NCBI RefSeq assembly: GCF_963930865.1
Contig: NZ_CAWVOH010000002.1
Coordinates: 1 to 64,000, forward strand
Length of the DNA: 64,000 nt
Source of the DNA: Eupransor demetentiae
GTDB taxonomy: Bacteria; Bacillota; Bacilli; Lactobacillales; Lactobacillaceae
Reading direction: 5' to 3'
This document shows positions 40,135 to 47,534 of this stretch, one piece after another. The notes beneath the pieces were generated by a model. It searched no databases. It saw only the letters and a program-made list of their open reading frames with translations, and was not told where the DNA came from. A program made the position numbers and the translations under genes. How positions within the stretch are numbered: the first letter of the stretch is position 1; each line of letters starts with the position of its first letter.

Positions 40135-40181
40135 AGAAATTTTGGACATTCAGCAACAAAGCGGAATAATGTTGCGTTCAG

Positions 40182-40198
40182 GTTACACCAGTATTACA
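40182..40198 (-). promoter_or_regulatory. WalR (YycF) binding-site-like repeat
   Basis: GTTACA-CCAGT-ATTACA; on the minus strand this is TGTAAT-N5-TGTAAC, a full match to the WalR consensus TGTWAH-N5-TGTWAH that controls cell-wall hydrolase genes in Firmicutes. Confidence 0.6.
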
Positions 40199-40358
40199 AA
40201 ACAGTTTCAAAGATTACTGCCAAGTGACAAAAGGTCTTAAATTGCAAATTTATTCGCTTTTTGTATTCTATTTGTATTATTAAAGCGTTTTAATCTATTT
40301 CATGACCGGTTATAATTATATGTGAACCAATGATAATTCAGCGATTGGGAATTAGTGA

Positions 40359-40478
40359 AGTCAGGTGGACGGTTCGTTCAACTTTGCTAGTCCGACGCGG
40401 GATACGGGTCCTACAATTCCCGGTCTCGAGGTCAACTATCAGAGCGCGGATGGTTGTTATCAACTTTCAACATTATGA
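40359..40478 (+). pseudogene. Possible SH3_5-type wall-binding domain remnant
   Basis: A 39-codon open stretch closed by stops on both sides. It contains VDGSFNFASPT, then PGLEVNYQSADG and CYQLSTL. The order G-S-F-x-F, P-G-x-x-V-N-Y, A-D-G-Y/C resembles bacterial SH3_5 domains of peptidoglycan hydrolases, shortened by deletions. No start codon with RBS. The WalR-like box upstream supports a former hydrolase gene. Chance resemblance cannot be excluded. Confidence 0.35.
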
Positions 40479-40566
40479 CCCAAACGGCATGTGCGAAGTT
40501 CCGGGGAATAAGCGTTTGCAAGTGGGAGTTTACAAACGTTTTATTTCTTCAAAGGTTTATACCTAA

Positions 40567-40610
40567 TAAAAGAACAGTTGATACTTCGGTATTACTGTTC
40601 TTTTATTTTG
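40567..40610 (+). terminator. Strong terminator in the gene-free region
   Basis: AAAAGAACAGT and GATAC pair with GTAT and ACTGTTCTTTT around a TTCG loop, then T-rich tract. Confidence 0.9.
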
Positions 40611-40673
40611 TCCTTTTTTCGGGCAGTGGGTATAATGAAAAACAATGAAACTTTGTGAAATTTGAGGGCAATG

Positions 40674-41321
40674 ATGAAACCACTCGACTATCAGTACCAA
40701 TCAGCTTGGCAGTATACGACCCCGTCTAAGCAACAATCGCCAATTGATATTAAAAAGACGGCTTTAAAAGCTGGCGAAGCCGACGAACTGGTCTTTCTGC
40801 CAGCTTCTCCCGCAATCAAATTGGACCCGCGCCTTTCCGGTTTGCAATTCATGGCAAAGGGGCACTTTCTATTAAATGGCCAAGATTGGGAAGTGGAGCG
40901 TTTCCACTTTCATGATGGTGCCGAACATACTTTTGATGGCCAGCGCTATGACATGGAAGGGCACATTGTCACACAACGCGGCAAGGAAACCATGGTCATC
41001 GCTTTCATGGGGCAGGTCGACCTTGCTGCAAAAAGCCTGGACCTGCCTGACTTATTTGAGGGTCAGGCGGAGACTTTTGATCTAGCTGAATTTTTGCCGG
41101 TGACGAAGAAATCCTACACATATACGGGTACCTTGACCACGCCGCCGCTCATGCAGGGCGTCCGCTGGTATATTTTGGCAGAACCTTTGAAAATTACCGC
41201 TGCTGATCTGGCTGCTGTTCATGCCAATTATCCTGCCAATCATCGCCAAGAACAGCCAATTATGGGACGAACGGTTGTCGAACACGCTTTAAATCTCGTA
41301 GTAAAAGAGGCCGCTGATTAA
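40674..41321 (+). CDS. Alpha-type carbonic anhydrase, apparently cytoplasmic
   Basis: 215 residues. Zinc ligands are the two His of ERFHFHDGAEH and the His of MEGHIV, as in alpha carbonic anhydrases; GTLTTPPLMQGVRWYI carries the conserved Thr near the active site. Bacterial alpha enzymes normally have a signal peptide; here none is present (MKPLDYQYQSAWQY starts directly in the domain). ATG 40674 is 5 nt from GAGGG; 40671 is only 2 nt away. Promoter TATAAT at 40631. The next gene starts within its stop codon. Confidence 0.9.
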   Translation: MKPLDYQYQSAWQYTTPSKQQSPIDIKKTALKAGEADELVFLPASPAIKLDPRLSGLQFMAKGHFLLNGQDWEVERFHFHDGAEHTFDGQRYDMEGHIVTQRGKETMVIAFMGQVDLAAKSLDLPDLFEGQAETFDLAEFLPVTKKSYTYTGTLTTPPLMQGVRWYILAEPLKITAADLAAVHANYPANHRQEQPIMGRTVVEHALNLVVKEAAD

Positions 41322-42718
41322 TGGAAACTGAAAAGATGAATACGAACCGATTGACTAAGGCTGCTTTGGTCGTCGCCGCTGCTCTTTTTATGCAGATGTT
41401 AGATAGTACGATTGTGACGACGGCTCTGCCAGTTATTGGAAGAGACTTATCCGTTTCACAAAGTACGGCGAGTTTGTTGATTTCGGCCTACATGTTGGCC
41501 GCGGCCACTTTTATCCCCTTGTCAGGTTGGTTGGCCCGCCGTTTGCCTCGTAAAAGATTGTTTCTCTGGGCTGTGGCACTCTTTACTTTGTCATCCGTTT
41601 TGGGTGGTTTGGTTAACAATCTTCCGCTTTTGCTCGGTATGCGTGTTTTGCAAGGAGTTGCCGGGGCCTTGATGGTGCCAGTCGGCCGTTTGATTATCTT
41701 GGAAAATACTGAATCAAAAGATTTGCTGCGAATGCTTTCTTACCTGGTATGGCCGGCCTTGATTGCACCAGCGATTGCGCCCTTGTTGGGTGGTTACATT
41801 ATTTCTTACCTCACTTGGCACTGGATTTTCTTCTTAAATCTACCCATTGGACTGGGCATCATCTTATTTGGTCATCGTGTCATCCAAGACTTTAGCAAGA
41901 CGGAAAAAGTCGACTTTGACCTGCCTGGCTTTATCCTTGTTGGCTTGAGCGTTTTGGCGCTTTTGATTTCGTCCGACTTGCTTGGTGACGGAATCGAAAT
42001 GCTGCCTTGGGGTAGTGCACTCTTACTTGTGGCGATTGCCGTTGGTTATTTCGCAGTGCGCCACTTGCGTCGGGCATCGGAGCCGCTCTTTTCTCTGGCT
42101 GCTTTGAAGGTGCCAACTTTCCGAGTGTACCAGAGTGGCGGTTCGATTTTCTGGATGACCATCGGAGCCTTGCCCTACATGATGACCTTGCTGTTGCAGG
42201 TGGTCTTTTCTTGGTCAGCAGTGACTGCCGGGACCTACGTTATCTTTATTTTCTTGGGGAATTTGGCGATTAAGCCCTTTACCACGCCGATTATCGAACG
42301 CACGGGTTATCGTTTAGCCATCGTGATTGGCTTGGTTCTAGCAACCTCATCAACGGTTGCCTTTGCCTTCATGACCCCTGAAACGATGAAGTGGTGGATT
42401 GCCACGGTAGCCTTTGTTTCCGGAGTTGGTCGCTCCCTTTGTTTGACTTCCTACAACACCTTGAGTTTTGCTGATTTAGACCGTGAAGAAAAGAATTCAG
42501 CCAATACTTTCCAATCCGTTGTTCAAATGTTGGCCCAAGGGTTGGGCGTTGGGGTTGCCGCGATGATTGTGGCCATTTTGCAGCAATACTTTTCGACGGC
42601 AGCTGCCTACAAGGGTACTTTCATCCTATTAGCTTTAATTTCAATTTATCCTCTAGCTGAAATACTAACTTTACCAAAGGATGCTGGAGCACAGACTTTA
42701 CATCACAAAGGAGAATGA
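41321..42718 (+). CDS. MFS transporter, DHA2 family
   Basis: 465 residues, about 14 helices. MQMLDSTIVTTALPVIGRDL in helix 1 and the motif HWIFFLNLPIGLG after LLGGYIISYLTW mark a drug:H+ antiporter-2 protein. Start ATG overlaps the carbonic anhydrase stop (TAATG), which implies translational coupling; a second ATG lies five codons later. Substrate unknown. The PepO gene follows without a gap. Confidence 0.88.
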   Translation: METEKMNTNRLTKAALVVAAALFMQMLDSTIVTTALPVIGRDLSVSQSTASLLISAYMLAAATFIPLSGWLARRLPRKRLFLWAVALFTLSSVLGGLVNNLPLLLGMRVLQGVAGALMVPVGRLIILENTESKDLLRMLSYLVWPALIAPAIAPLLGGYIISYLTWHWIFFLNLPIGLGIILFGHRVIQDFSKTEKVDFDLPGFILVGLSVLALLISSDLLGDGIEMLPWGSALLLVAIAVGYFAVRHLRRASEPLFSLAALKVPTFRVYQSGGSIFWMTIGALPYMMTLLLQVVFSWSAVTAGTYVIFIFLGNLAIKPFTTPIIERTGYRLAIVIGLVLATSSTVAFAFMTPETMKWWIATVAFVSGVGRSLCLTSYNTLSFADLDREEKNSANTFQSVVQMLAQGLGVGVAAMIVAILQQYFSTAAAYKGTFILLALISIYPLAEILTLPKDAGAQTLHHKGE

Positions 42719-44605
42719 ATGCTTTCATATAAAGAAGATTTTTACCAAGCCGTCAACGGCGAATGGATTGATCAGGCTGAAATTGCGCCCGATAAGCCTT
42801 CGACCAGCAGCTTTAACGATTTGAGTCAAAAAATTGAAAAAATCGAACGCGCTGACTTAGCCGCCTTTGAAGCCGGAGAAAAAGAAATTCCTGCCAATCT
42901 GAAGGGCTTTGTTGCTATGCATCAGCTCACCAAGGACTGGGATACCCGCCAGGCAGCCGGAACGAAGGAAGCGCAAGCATGGTTGCATCGCTTAAGTGAC
43001 ATTCAAGATTGGCAAACTTGGCAAAAGGCTGAAGGTGAATTGCTCAAGGACGGCTACAGTACGCCGCTCGAATTTTATGTTGCGCCTGATTCAAAAGATA
43101 CAAGCATCAATGAACTTTGGTTGAGTACGCCGGATGTGATTTTGCCAGATACGACAACTTATGACGATGCGGAGCAATCGCAGCGGATGCTTGCTTTATG
43201 GCAAAAGATGGTCTTGGAATTGCTGCCACATTACGGCTATAGCGAAGCGGAAAGTAAGGACTTAGTTGAAAAAACTTTGGCTTTTGACCGCTTGTTGGCA
43301 AAGTATCTGTCCAGCAATGAAGAAATGTCCGATTATTGGAAGAACTACCATCCCACTGACTTGGCCGACTTACAAGCTAAGCTATCCGACTACGATTTGT
43401 CATTTGTTCTGCAAGAAACGATGGGGCAAAAGATTGACCGTTTGATTATTTCAGATGCTAAGTTCTGGAATGCTGCTTCGAAAATTTATACGGCCGAAAA
43501 CTTTGAAGAGATTAAGGCTTGGTCGTTGGTTCAAATGGCCTTACAAATGGCGCCGATGTTATCCAATGATTTGCGAATTTTAGCTGGTCAATACGGCCGT
43601 GCGCTTTCAGGAATCCAGGCGGCAAGTGGTCCCGAAAAGTCAGCCTTCAAGCAGGCCCGGGCTTTCTTCGCCCCACTGGTCGGCCGCTGGTATGGTCAAA
43701 CTTACTTTGGTCCTCAAGGTAAGGCGGATGTGACCGCCATGGTTAAAAAGCTTATCAAGATTTATCAAAGTCGTTTTGATCAAAATGATTGGTTGAGCCC
43801 AGAGACTTTGAAAGAAGCAAAGGTAAAGCTGAATGCGCTCAAGATTCAAGTTGGTTACCCCGAACGGGTGCCTGCTTACTTAGAAAAGCGCGTAGTTGAT
43901 ACTAATCAGTCATTATTGGCTAATGCCATGCGCTTTAGTAAGGAAAGTATCGCCTTTCATTTGGCCAAGTGGCACCAAAAGCCTGATGACGAAATCTGGT
44001 CAATGTCAGCCGATACGGTCAACGCTTACTACAATCCCGACTTCAACCAAATTGTCTTCCCAGCCGCTATTTTGCAGGCACCGTTTTACAGTTTGGAACA
44101 AAGTGATACCGAAAATCTCGGTGGGGTTGGATCAGTTATTGCCCACGAAATCACCCATGCCTTTGATACCAACGGAGCTCGCTATGATGAGCACGGTAAT
44201 TTGAAAGAATGGTGGCAGCCGGTGGACTTCGAACAGTTCGAGAAACGGACTAAGTTGGTTGAAGAACAATTCGACGGCTTAGAAAGTGGGGGTGCCAAGG
44301 TTAATGGCCACCTAACAGTTTCTGAAAACGTTGCCGATCTTGGTGGCCTATCAGCCGCTTTGTCAGCAGCCCAGGAAAAGGCTGACTTTGATGCGCAGGA
44401 ATTCTTCAAGAACTTCGCCCGCATCTGGAGGCAAAAGGCGAGTCAGGAATACTTGCAATTGTTGGCCGCCATCGATGTGCATGCACCAGCTCGTTTGCGT
44501 GTGGACGTACCTGTTAAAAACTTCGATGCCTTCGCAAAGGCCTTCGATGTTCATGATGGGGATGGCATGTGGCTTGCGCCTGAAAAGCGTGTTCAAATTT
44601 GGTAA
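42719..44605 (+). CDS. pepO: M13 family zinc endopeptidase PepO
   Basis: 628 residues, neprilysin-like oligopeptidase, cytosolic (no signal). Zinc motif HEITH in VIAHEITHAFD (about 475), third ligand Glu in ENVADLGGLSAA (about 535), and the substrate-binding NAYYNPDFNQIVFPAAILQ (about 436-454, NAYY motif). Splits peptides of about 5-30 residues in casein use or signal peptide turnover. RBS AAAGGAG inside the end of the MFS gene; stop and start codons abut. Confidence 0.93.
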   Translation: MLSYKEDFYQAVNGEWIDQAEIAPDKPSTSSFNDLSQKIEKIERADLAAFEAGEKEIPANLKGFVAMHQLTKDWDTRQAAGTKEAQAWLHRLSDIQDWQTWQKAEGELLKDGYSTPLEFYVAPDSKDTSINELWLSTPDVILPDTTTYDDAEQSQRMLALWQKMVLELLPHYGYSEAESKDLVEKTLAFDRLLAKYLSSNEEMSDYWKNYHPTDLADLQAKLSDYDLSFVLQETMGQKIDRLIISDAKFWNAASKIYTAENFEEIKAWSLVQMALQMAPMLSNDLRILAGQYGRALSGIQAASGPEKSAFKQARAFFAPLVGRWYGQTYFGPQGKADVTAMVKKLIKIYQSRFDQNDWLSPETLKEAKVKLNALKIQVGYPERVPAYLEKRVVDTNQSLLANAMRFSKESIAFHLAKWHQKPDDEIWSMSADTVNAYYNPDFNQIVFPAAILQAPFYSLEQSDTENLGGVGSVIAHEITHAFDTNGARYDEHGNLKEWWQPVDFEQFEKRTKLVEEQFDGLESGGAKVNGHLTVSENVADLGGLSAALSAAQEKADFDAQEFFKNFARIWRQKASQEYLQLLAAIDVHAPARLRVDVPVKNFDAFAKAFDVHDGDGMWLAPEKRVQIW

Positions 44606-44659
44606 GCATGCCTTTAGTTTAAGGGCGACTCAAACAACTTTTTAGGGATTTGGCATAGT

Positions 44660-44681
44660 TGACTGAAATTCAGTCATTTTC
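44660..44681 (+). terminator. pepO terminator
   Basis: TGACTGA-AAT-TCAGTCA (44660-44676) then T4. Confidence 0.7.
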
Positions 44682-44725
44682 GGATAAAATGCGTTATTTT
44701 GCTTGTCATGGCAAGTAAAGCTTGT

Positions 44726-44731
44726 TATTAT
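44726..44731 (+). promoter_or_regulatory. Likely promoter of tRNA-Tyr-Gln
   Basis: TATTAT preceded by TGT (extended -10 pattern TGTTATTAT, 44723-44731), about 22 bp before the tRNA-Tyr. The leader after it contains AGTTGTTTGAG, also found before tRNA-Glu. Confidence 0.45.
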
Positions 44732-44752
44732 TAGATAGTTGTTTGAGACATC

Positions 44753-44835
44753 GGGAGTGTAGCGAAGTCTGGCTAAACGCGACGGACTGTAACTCCGTTC
44801 CTTCGGGTTCGTAGGTTCGAATCCTACCGCTCCCA
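44753..44835 (+). tRNA. tRNA-Tyr (GTA)
   Basis: 83 nt with long variable arm (class II). Acceptor GGGAGTG/CGCTCCC, anticodon loop CTGTAAC with GTA, T-arm GTAGGTTCGAATCCTAC, discriminator A, CCA not encoded. It is the cognate ligand for the T-box of tyrS in this window. Confidence 0.95.
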
Positions 44836-44861
44836 TCGCCGCGCAAGCGGCCAAATTCAAC

Positions 44862-44933
44862 TGCCCCTTGGCCAAGTGGTAAGGCAGAGGTTTTTGGTAC
44901 CTCCATGCGCTGGTTCGATCCCAGCAGGGGCAA
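44862..44933 (+). tRNA. tRNA-Gln (TTG)
   Basis: 72 nt. Acceptor TGCCCCT/AGGGGCA, anticodon stem GAGGT/ACCTC around TTTTGGT with TTG, T-arm CTGGTTCGATCCCAG. Co-transcribed with tRNA-Tyr 26 nt upstream. Confidence 0.93.
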
Positions 44934-44940
44934 CTAATTA

Positions 44941-44965
44941 AGCAGTCTTCGGACTGCTTTTTTTG
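44941..44965 (+). terminator. tRNA-Tyr-Gln terminator
   Basis: AGCAGTC-TTCG-GACTGCT (44941-44958) then T7. Confidence 0.92.
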
Positions 44966-44973
44966 CGCAGTAA

Positions 44974-44999
44974 AAAACTCCTCGTTTGAGGAGTTTTCT
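44974..44999. terminator. Terminator of the cI-like gene
   Basis: AAAACTCCTC-GTTT-GAGGAGTTTT (44974-44997), bidirectional flanks. Confidence 0.88.
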
Positions 45000-45001
45000 T
45001 T

Positions 45002-45700
45002 TTATAAAATCACAACGCCAAGAAGACTGACTTCGTGACCCGCTTCGATTGGTAAATCGGGGTAGTTAGCATTCAGTGAAACCAAACGACGGCCCGCCTT
45101 GTCGTCAATGTACTTTTTGACGTAGGCCTGCTGGTCGTAGTTGGCAATCACGATTTGGCCGGAGCGAACCGCTGTTGTTTTTTTGACGAAAATCAGTTCT
45201 TGGTCACTAAAAAGGGGCAACATGGAATCGCCGGAAACCCGCACGGCAAAGTCGTAATCGGGGATAGGCCCGTCGAAGGCCTCGCTTTCTGGCTTGGGTT
45301 CGGATAAGTACTGACCGGTACCGGCGGAAACGGCTCCGTAGACTTCGACACTGCCGTTTTGACGGCGGTGAGCAGCGAATTCGTCCTTATTGTCTGCCCG
45401 TAGGTTCTTGGCAAACTGGACGACTTTTTCTTGCTGGCCGGGGTTTAACTGCTGGAATTCTTGGTAAAATTCCTGCCAATTTTGACTAGCAGGATCATCA
45501 ATAATGAGGGCAGGTGGAATCTGGAAAAAATCAGCAAGAATGCGGACATAGGACATCTGGATATCGCCACCATGCTCCCAACGGGAAAGCATGCTTTTGC
45601 TGATATGAGAATCATACTTTTGATTCAATTCCTGTGCCAAACGGTCGAGGGAAAGCTGGCGTTTGTTTCGTAATTTTTTAAGTTGTTCCGCAAAGTCCAT
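45002..45700 (-). CDS. LexA/CI-like repressor (XRE HTH plus S24 self-cleaving domain)
   Basis: 232 residues. N-terminal XRE-type HTH (5-60, LSLDRLAQELNQ). C-terminal S24 peptidase (about 115-232): cleavage-type Ala-Gly in YGAVSAGTG (about 122-130), catalytic Ser in VSGDSMLPLF (about 154-163) and catalytic Lys in YVKKY (about 195). Such proteins dimerise and inactivate themselves with RecA during DNA damage. Divergent from a small Cro-like gene; operator Op1 covers its own -35 region. Looks like a phage or integrative-element repressor, but no other phage genes are present. Confidence 0.88.
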   Translation of the reverse strand: MDFAEQLKKLRNKRQLSLDRLAQELNQKYDSHISKSMLSRWEHGGDIQMSYVRILADFFQIPPALIIDDPASQNWQEFYQEFQQLNPGQQEKVVQFAKNLRADNKDEFAAHRRQNGSVEVYGAVSAGTGQYLSEPKPESEAFDGPIPDYDFAVRVSGDSMLPLFSDQELIFVKKTTAVRSGQIVIANYDQQAYVKKYIDDKAGRRLVSLNANYPDLPIEAGHEVSLLGVVIL

Positions 45701-45723
45701 TCATCTTTCCTCCAGTGAGAATG

Positions 45724-45732
45724 ATTATACCA
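45724..45732 (-). promoter_or_regulatory. Promoter of the cI-like gene
   Basis: Minus-strand TGGTATAAT extended -10 (TATAAT at forward 45724-45729); the -35 position falls in operator Op1. Confidence 0.65.
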
Positions 45733-45737
45733 TAATA

Positions 45738-45753
45738 GTTCCTATTTAGGAAC
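45738..45753. promoter_or_regulatory. Operator Op1 of the cI/cro switch
   Basis: GTTCCTATTTAGGAAC, palindrome GTTCCT-N4-AGGAAC, over the -35 region of the cI promoter. Confidence 0.8.
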
Positions 45754-45760
45754 ATTGCAG

Positions 45761-45789
45761 TTGACAGCAGACTTTTCAGCGGGTAGAAT
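45761..45789 (+). promoter_or_regulatory. Promoter of the cro-like gene
   Basis: TTGACA (45761-45766), 17 bp, TAGAAT (45784-45789); near-consensus, lying between Op1 and Op2. Confidence 0.85.
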
Positions 45790-45795
45790 GACCTT

Positions 45796-45811
45796 GTTCC
45801 TGAAAAGGAAC
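45796..45811. promoter_or_regulatory. Operator Op2 of the cI/cro switch
   Basis: GTTCCTGAAAAGGAAC at the expected transcription start of cro, 58 bp from Op1 (start to start). Confidence 0.8.
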
Positions 45812-45825
45812 GACAAGGAGACCTC

Positions 45826-46074
45826 ATGCCTAAACGGATTCGAGAACCGTATTACGACCTTAAAGACTGGATGAACCGGCAAGGTGTTAGCCAGATTGAT
45901 TTGGCGCGCACCTTGGGAACAACCAGCAATTATATAAACAAGAAGATCAATGGCACGGGTGCCGATTTCCGCTTATCTGAAGTCCGTCTTTTAGTGGCGG
46001 AGTACCATATGCCGGCGGATATTTTTTTTAAAATTGAAGTTCCTATAAAGGAACAAGGAGAAACTGACCGTTAA
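45826..46074 (+). CDS. Cro-like small XRE regulator
   Basis: 82 residues. HTH in GVSQIDLARTLGTTSNYINK (about 18-37); otherwise basic and small, no other domain. RBS AAGGAG 6 nt before ATG. Divergent from the S24 repressor gene, the arrangement of a lysogeny switch. A third operator of the same type lies inside its 3' end (46039-46054), and the phosphoglycerate kinase gene follows. Confidence 0.8.
   Translation: MPKRIREPYYDLKDWMNRQGVSQIDLARTLGTTSNYINKKINGTGADFRLSEVRLLVAEYHMPADIFFKIEVPIKEQGETDR
46039..46054. promoter_or_regulatory. Operator Op3 of the cI/cro switch
   Basis: GTTCCTATAAAGGAAC inside the last codons of cro; same GTTCCT-N4-AGGAAC form as Op1 and Op2. Confidence 0.7.
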
Positions 46075-46183
46075 TTGTGCCTTGCTTTTGACTACTTTTG
46101 CTCAATTTATCGCATTTACAAGACATGTCGGTTTTTTTGCTTTATAATTGTCACTGTTAAATAAATTAATTTTGGAGGCAATA

Positions 46184-47401
46184 ATGGCAAAATTGACTGT
46201 CACAGATTTGGAACTTGCTGGTAAGAAAGTATTGATGCGAGTTGATTTCAATGTGCCCATCAAGAATGGCGTAATTGGAAACGACAACCGTATCGTTGCT
46301 GCTTTGCCAACGATTAAGTATGTATTGGAACACAACGGCCGTGCCGTTTTGTTCTCACACTTGGGTCGTGTTAAGACTGAAGAAGACAAGAAGGAATTGT
46401 CTTTGGCTCCAGTTGCTAAGCGCTTGGGCGAATTGTTGGGTAAGGAAGTTACTTTCATCCCTGAAACTCGCGGTGCTGAATTGGAAGCTGCTATTGATGC
46501 TTTGCAAGACGGCCAAGTATTGATGGTTGAAAACACTCGTTTTGAAGATGTTAAGAACGGTGAATACGTCAAGTTGGAATCTGGTAACGACCCTGAATTG
46601 GGTAAGTACTGGGCTTCATTGGGTGACGACCTCTTCATCAACGACGCCTTCGGAACTGCCCACCGTGCCCACGCTTCTAACGTTGGAATCGCTTCAAACG
46701 TTGACCAAGCTGCAGCCGGCTTCTTGATGGAAAAGGAAATCAAGTTCTTGGGTGACACTGTTGATAACCCTAAGCGTCCCTTCGTCGCTATCATTGGTGG
46801 TGCCAAGGTTTCTGACAAGATTGACGTTGTGAAGTCACTTTTGAACAAGGCCGATAAGGTTATTGTTGGTGGTGGAATGGCCTACACTTTCGATGCCGCT
46901 AAGGGTAACAAGATTGGTAAGTCATTGTTCGAAGAAGATAAGGTTCAAACTGCTAAGGATTTGATGGAAGAAGCTGGCGACAAGCTGGTTTTGCCTGTTG
47001 ATTCTGTTGCAGCTGACGCCTTCTCAAACGACGCCAAGACTGAAGTTGTTGATGCAACTGCAGGTATCCCTGATGGTTACATGGGTCTTGATATCGGACC
47101 TAAGTCAGTTAAGTTGTTCCAAGACGTTTTGGCAGATGCTAAGACTGTTGTTTGGAACGGACCTATGGGCGTTTTCGAAATGCCTAACTTCGCCAAGGGT
47201 ACTTTGGCCATTGGAGAAGAATTGGTTAAGGTAACTGAAAACGGTGGTACGACTATCGTTGGTGGTGGTGATTCAACTGCTGCCGTTCAGGCCTTGGGTG
47301 TCGCTGACAAGTTGTCACACATCTCAACTGGTGGTGGAGCTTCCCTTGAATACTTGGAAGGTAAGCCATTGCCTGGTATTACTTCATTAACGAATAAGTA
47401 A
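46184..47401 (+). CDS. pgk: Phosphoglycerate kinase
   Basis: Glycolytic enzyme making ATP from 1,3-bisphosphoglycerate, 405 residues. N-terminal MRVDFNVPIKNG (about 19-30), SHLGRVK (about 62), ENTRF (about 120), and the nucleotide-binding IIGGAKVSDKI (about 205) and IVGGGDST (about 363) motifs. RBS TTGGAGG 6 nt upstream of ATG 46184; promoter TATAAT at 46142. Codons are strongly biased to preferred forms, consistent with high expression. It is not in a gap-pgk-tpi operon here. Confidence 0.97.
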   Translation: MAKLTVTDLELAGKKVLMRVDFNVPIKNGVIGNDNRIVAALPTIKYVLEHNGRAVLFSHLGRVKTEEDKKELSLAPVAKRLGELLGKEVTFIPETRGAELEAAIDALQDGQVLMVENTRFEDVKNGEYVKLESGNDPELGKYWASLGDDLFINDAFGTAHRAHASNVGIASNVDQAAAGFLMEKEIKFLGDTVDNPKRPFVAIIGGAKVSDKIDVVKSLLNKADKVIVGGGMAYTFDAAKGNKIGKSLFEEDKVQTAKDLMEEAGDKLVLPVDSVAADAFSNDAKTEVVDATAGIPDGYMGLDIGPKSVKLFQDVLADAKTVVWNGPMGVFEMPNFAKGTLAIGEELVKVTENGGTTIVGGGDSTAAVQALGVADKLSHISTGGGASLEYLEGKPLPGITSLTNK

Positions 47402-47404
47402 AAA

Positions 47405-47432
47405 TGAAAAACGCCTTTGGCGTTTTTTTTAT
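47405..47432 (+). terminator. pgk terminator
   Basis: AAACGCC-TTT-GGCGTTT (47409-47425) then T-run. Confidence 0.85.
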
Positions 47433-47534
47433 CCCCTAAACAATCCACCGTTATGCTGTTTATGCCACTTAGCTTTATCTTTGGAACTGGTAAGCGTATA
47501 ATTGTGACAATCGATTTACGACGAGGTGACCCTT

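Larger units (their letters stand above)
40135..40661 (+). other. 527-bp region without an intact gene: WalR box, promoter, decayed coding remnant, terminator
   Basis: Contains a WalR-type box (40182-40198), a related TGTATT-N5-TGTATT repeat (40262-40278), a -10 TATAAT (40311-40316), a short protein-like remnant (40359-40478), a strong terminator (40567-40610) and the promoter of the next gene (TATAAT 40631-40636). An alternative reading is a roughly 285-nt non-coding RNA between the -10 at 40311 and the terminator. Confidence 0.55.

Noticed and set aside
40330..40566. 78-codon frame in the gene-free region
   Set aside because: No RBS and protein-unlike composition; a different frame holds the SH3-like remnant.
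44606..46183. Prophage or integrative element at the tRNA cluster
   Set aside because: Only the cI/cro pair is present; no integrase, attachment repeats or structural genes were found.
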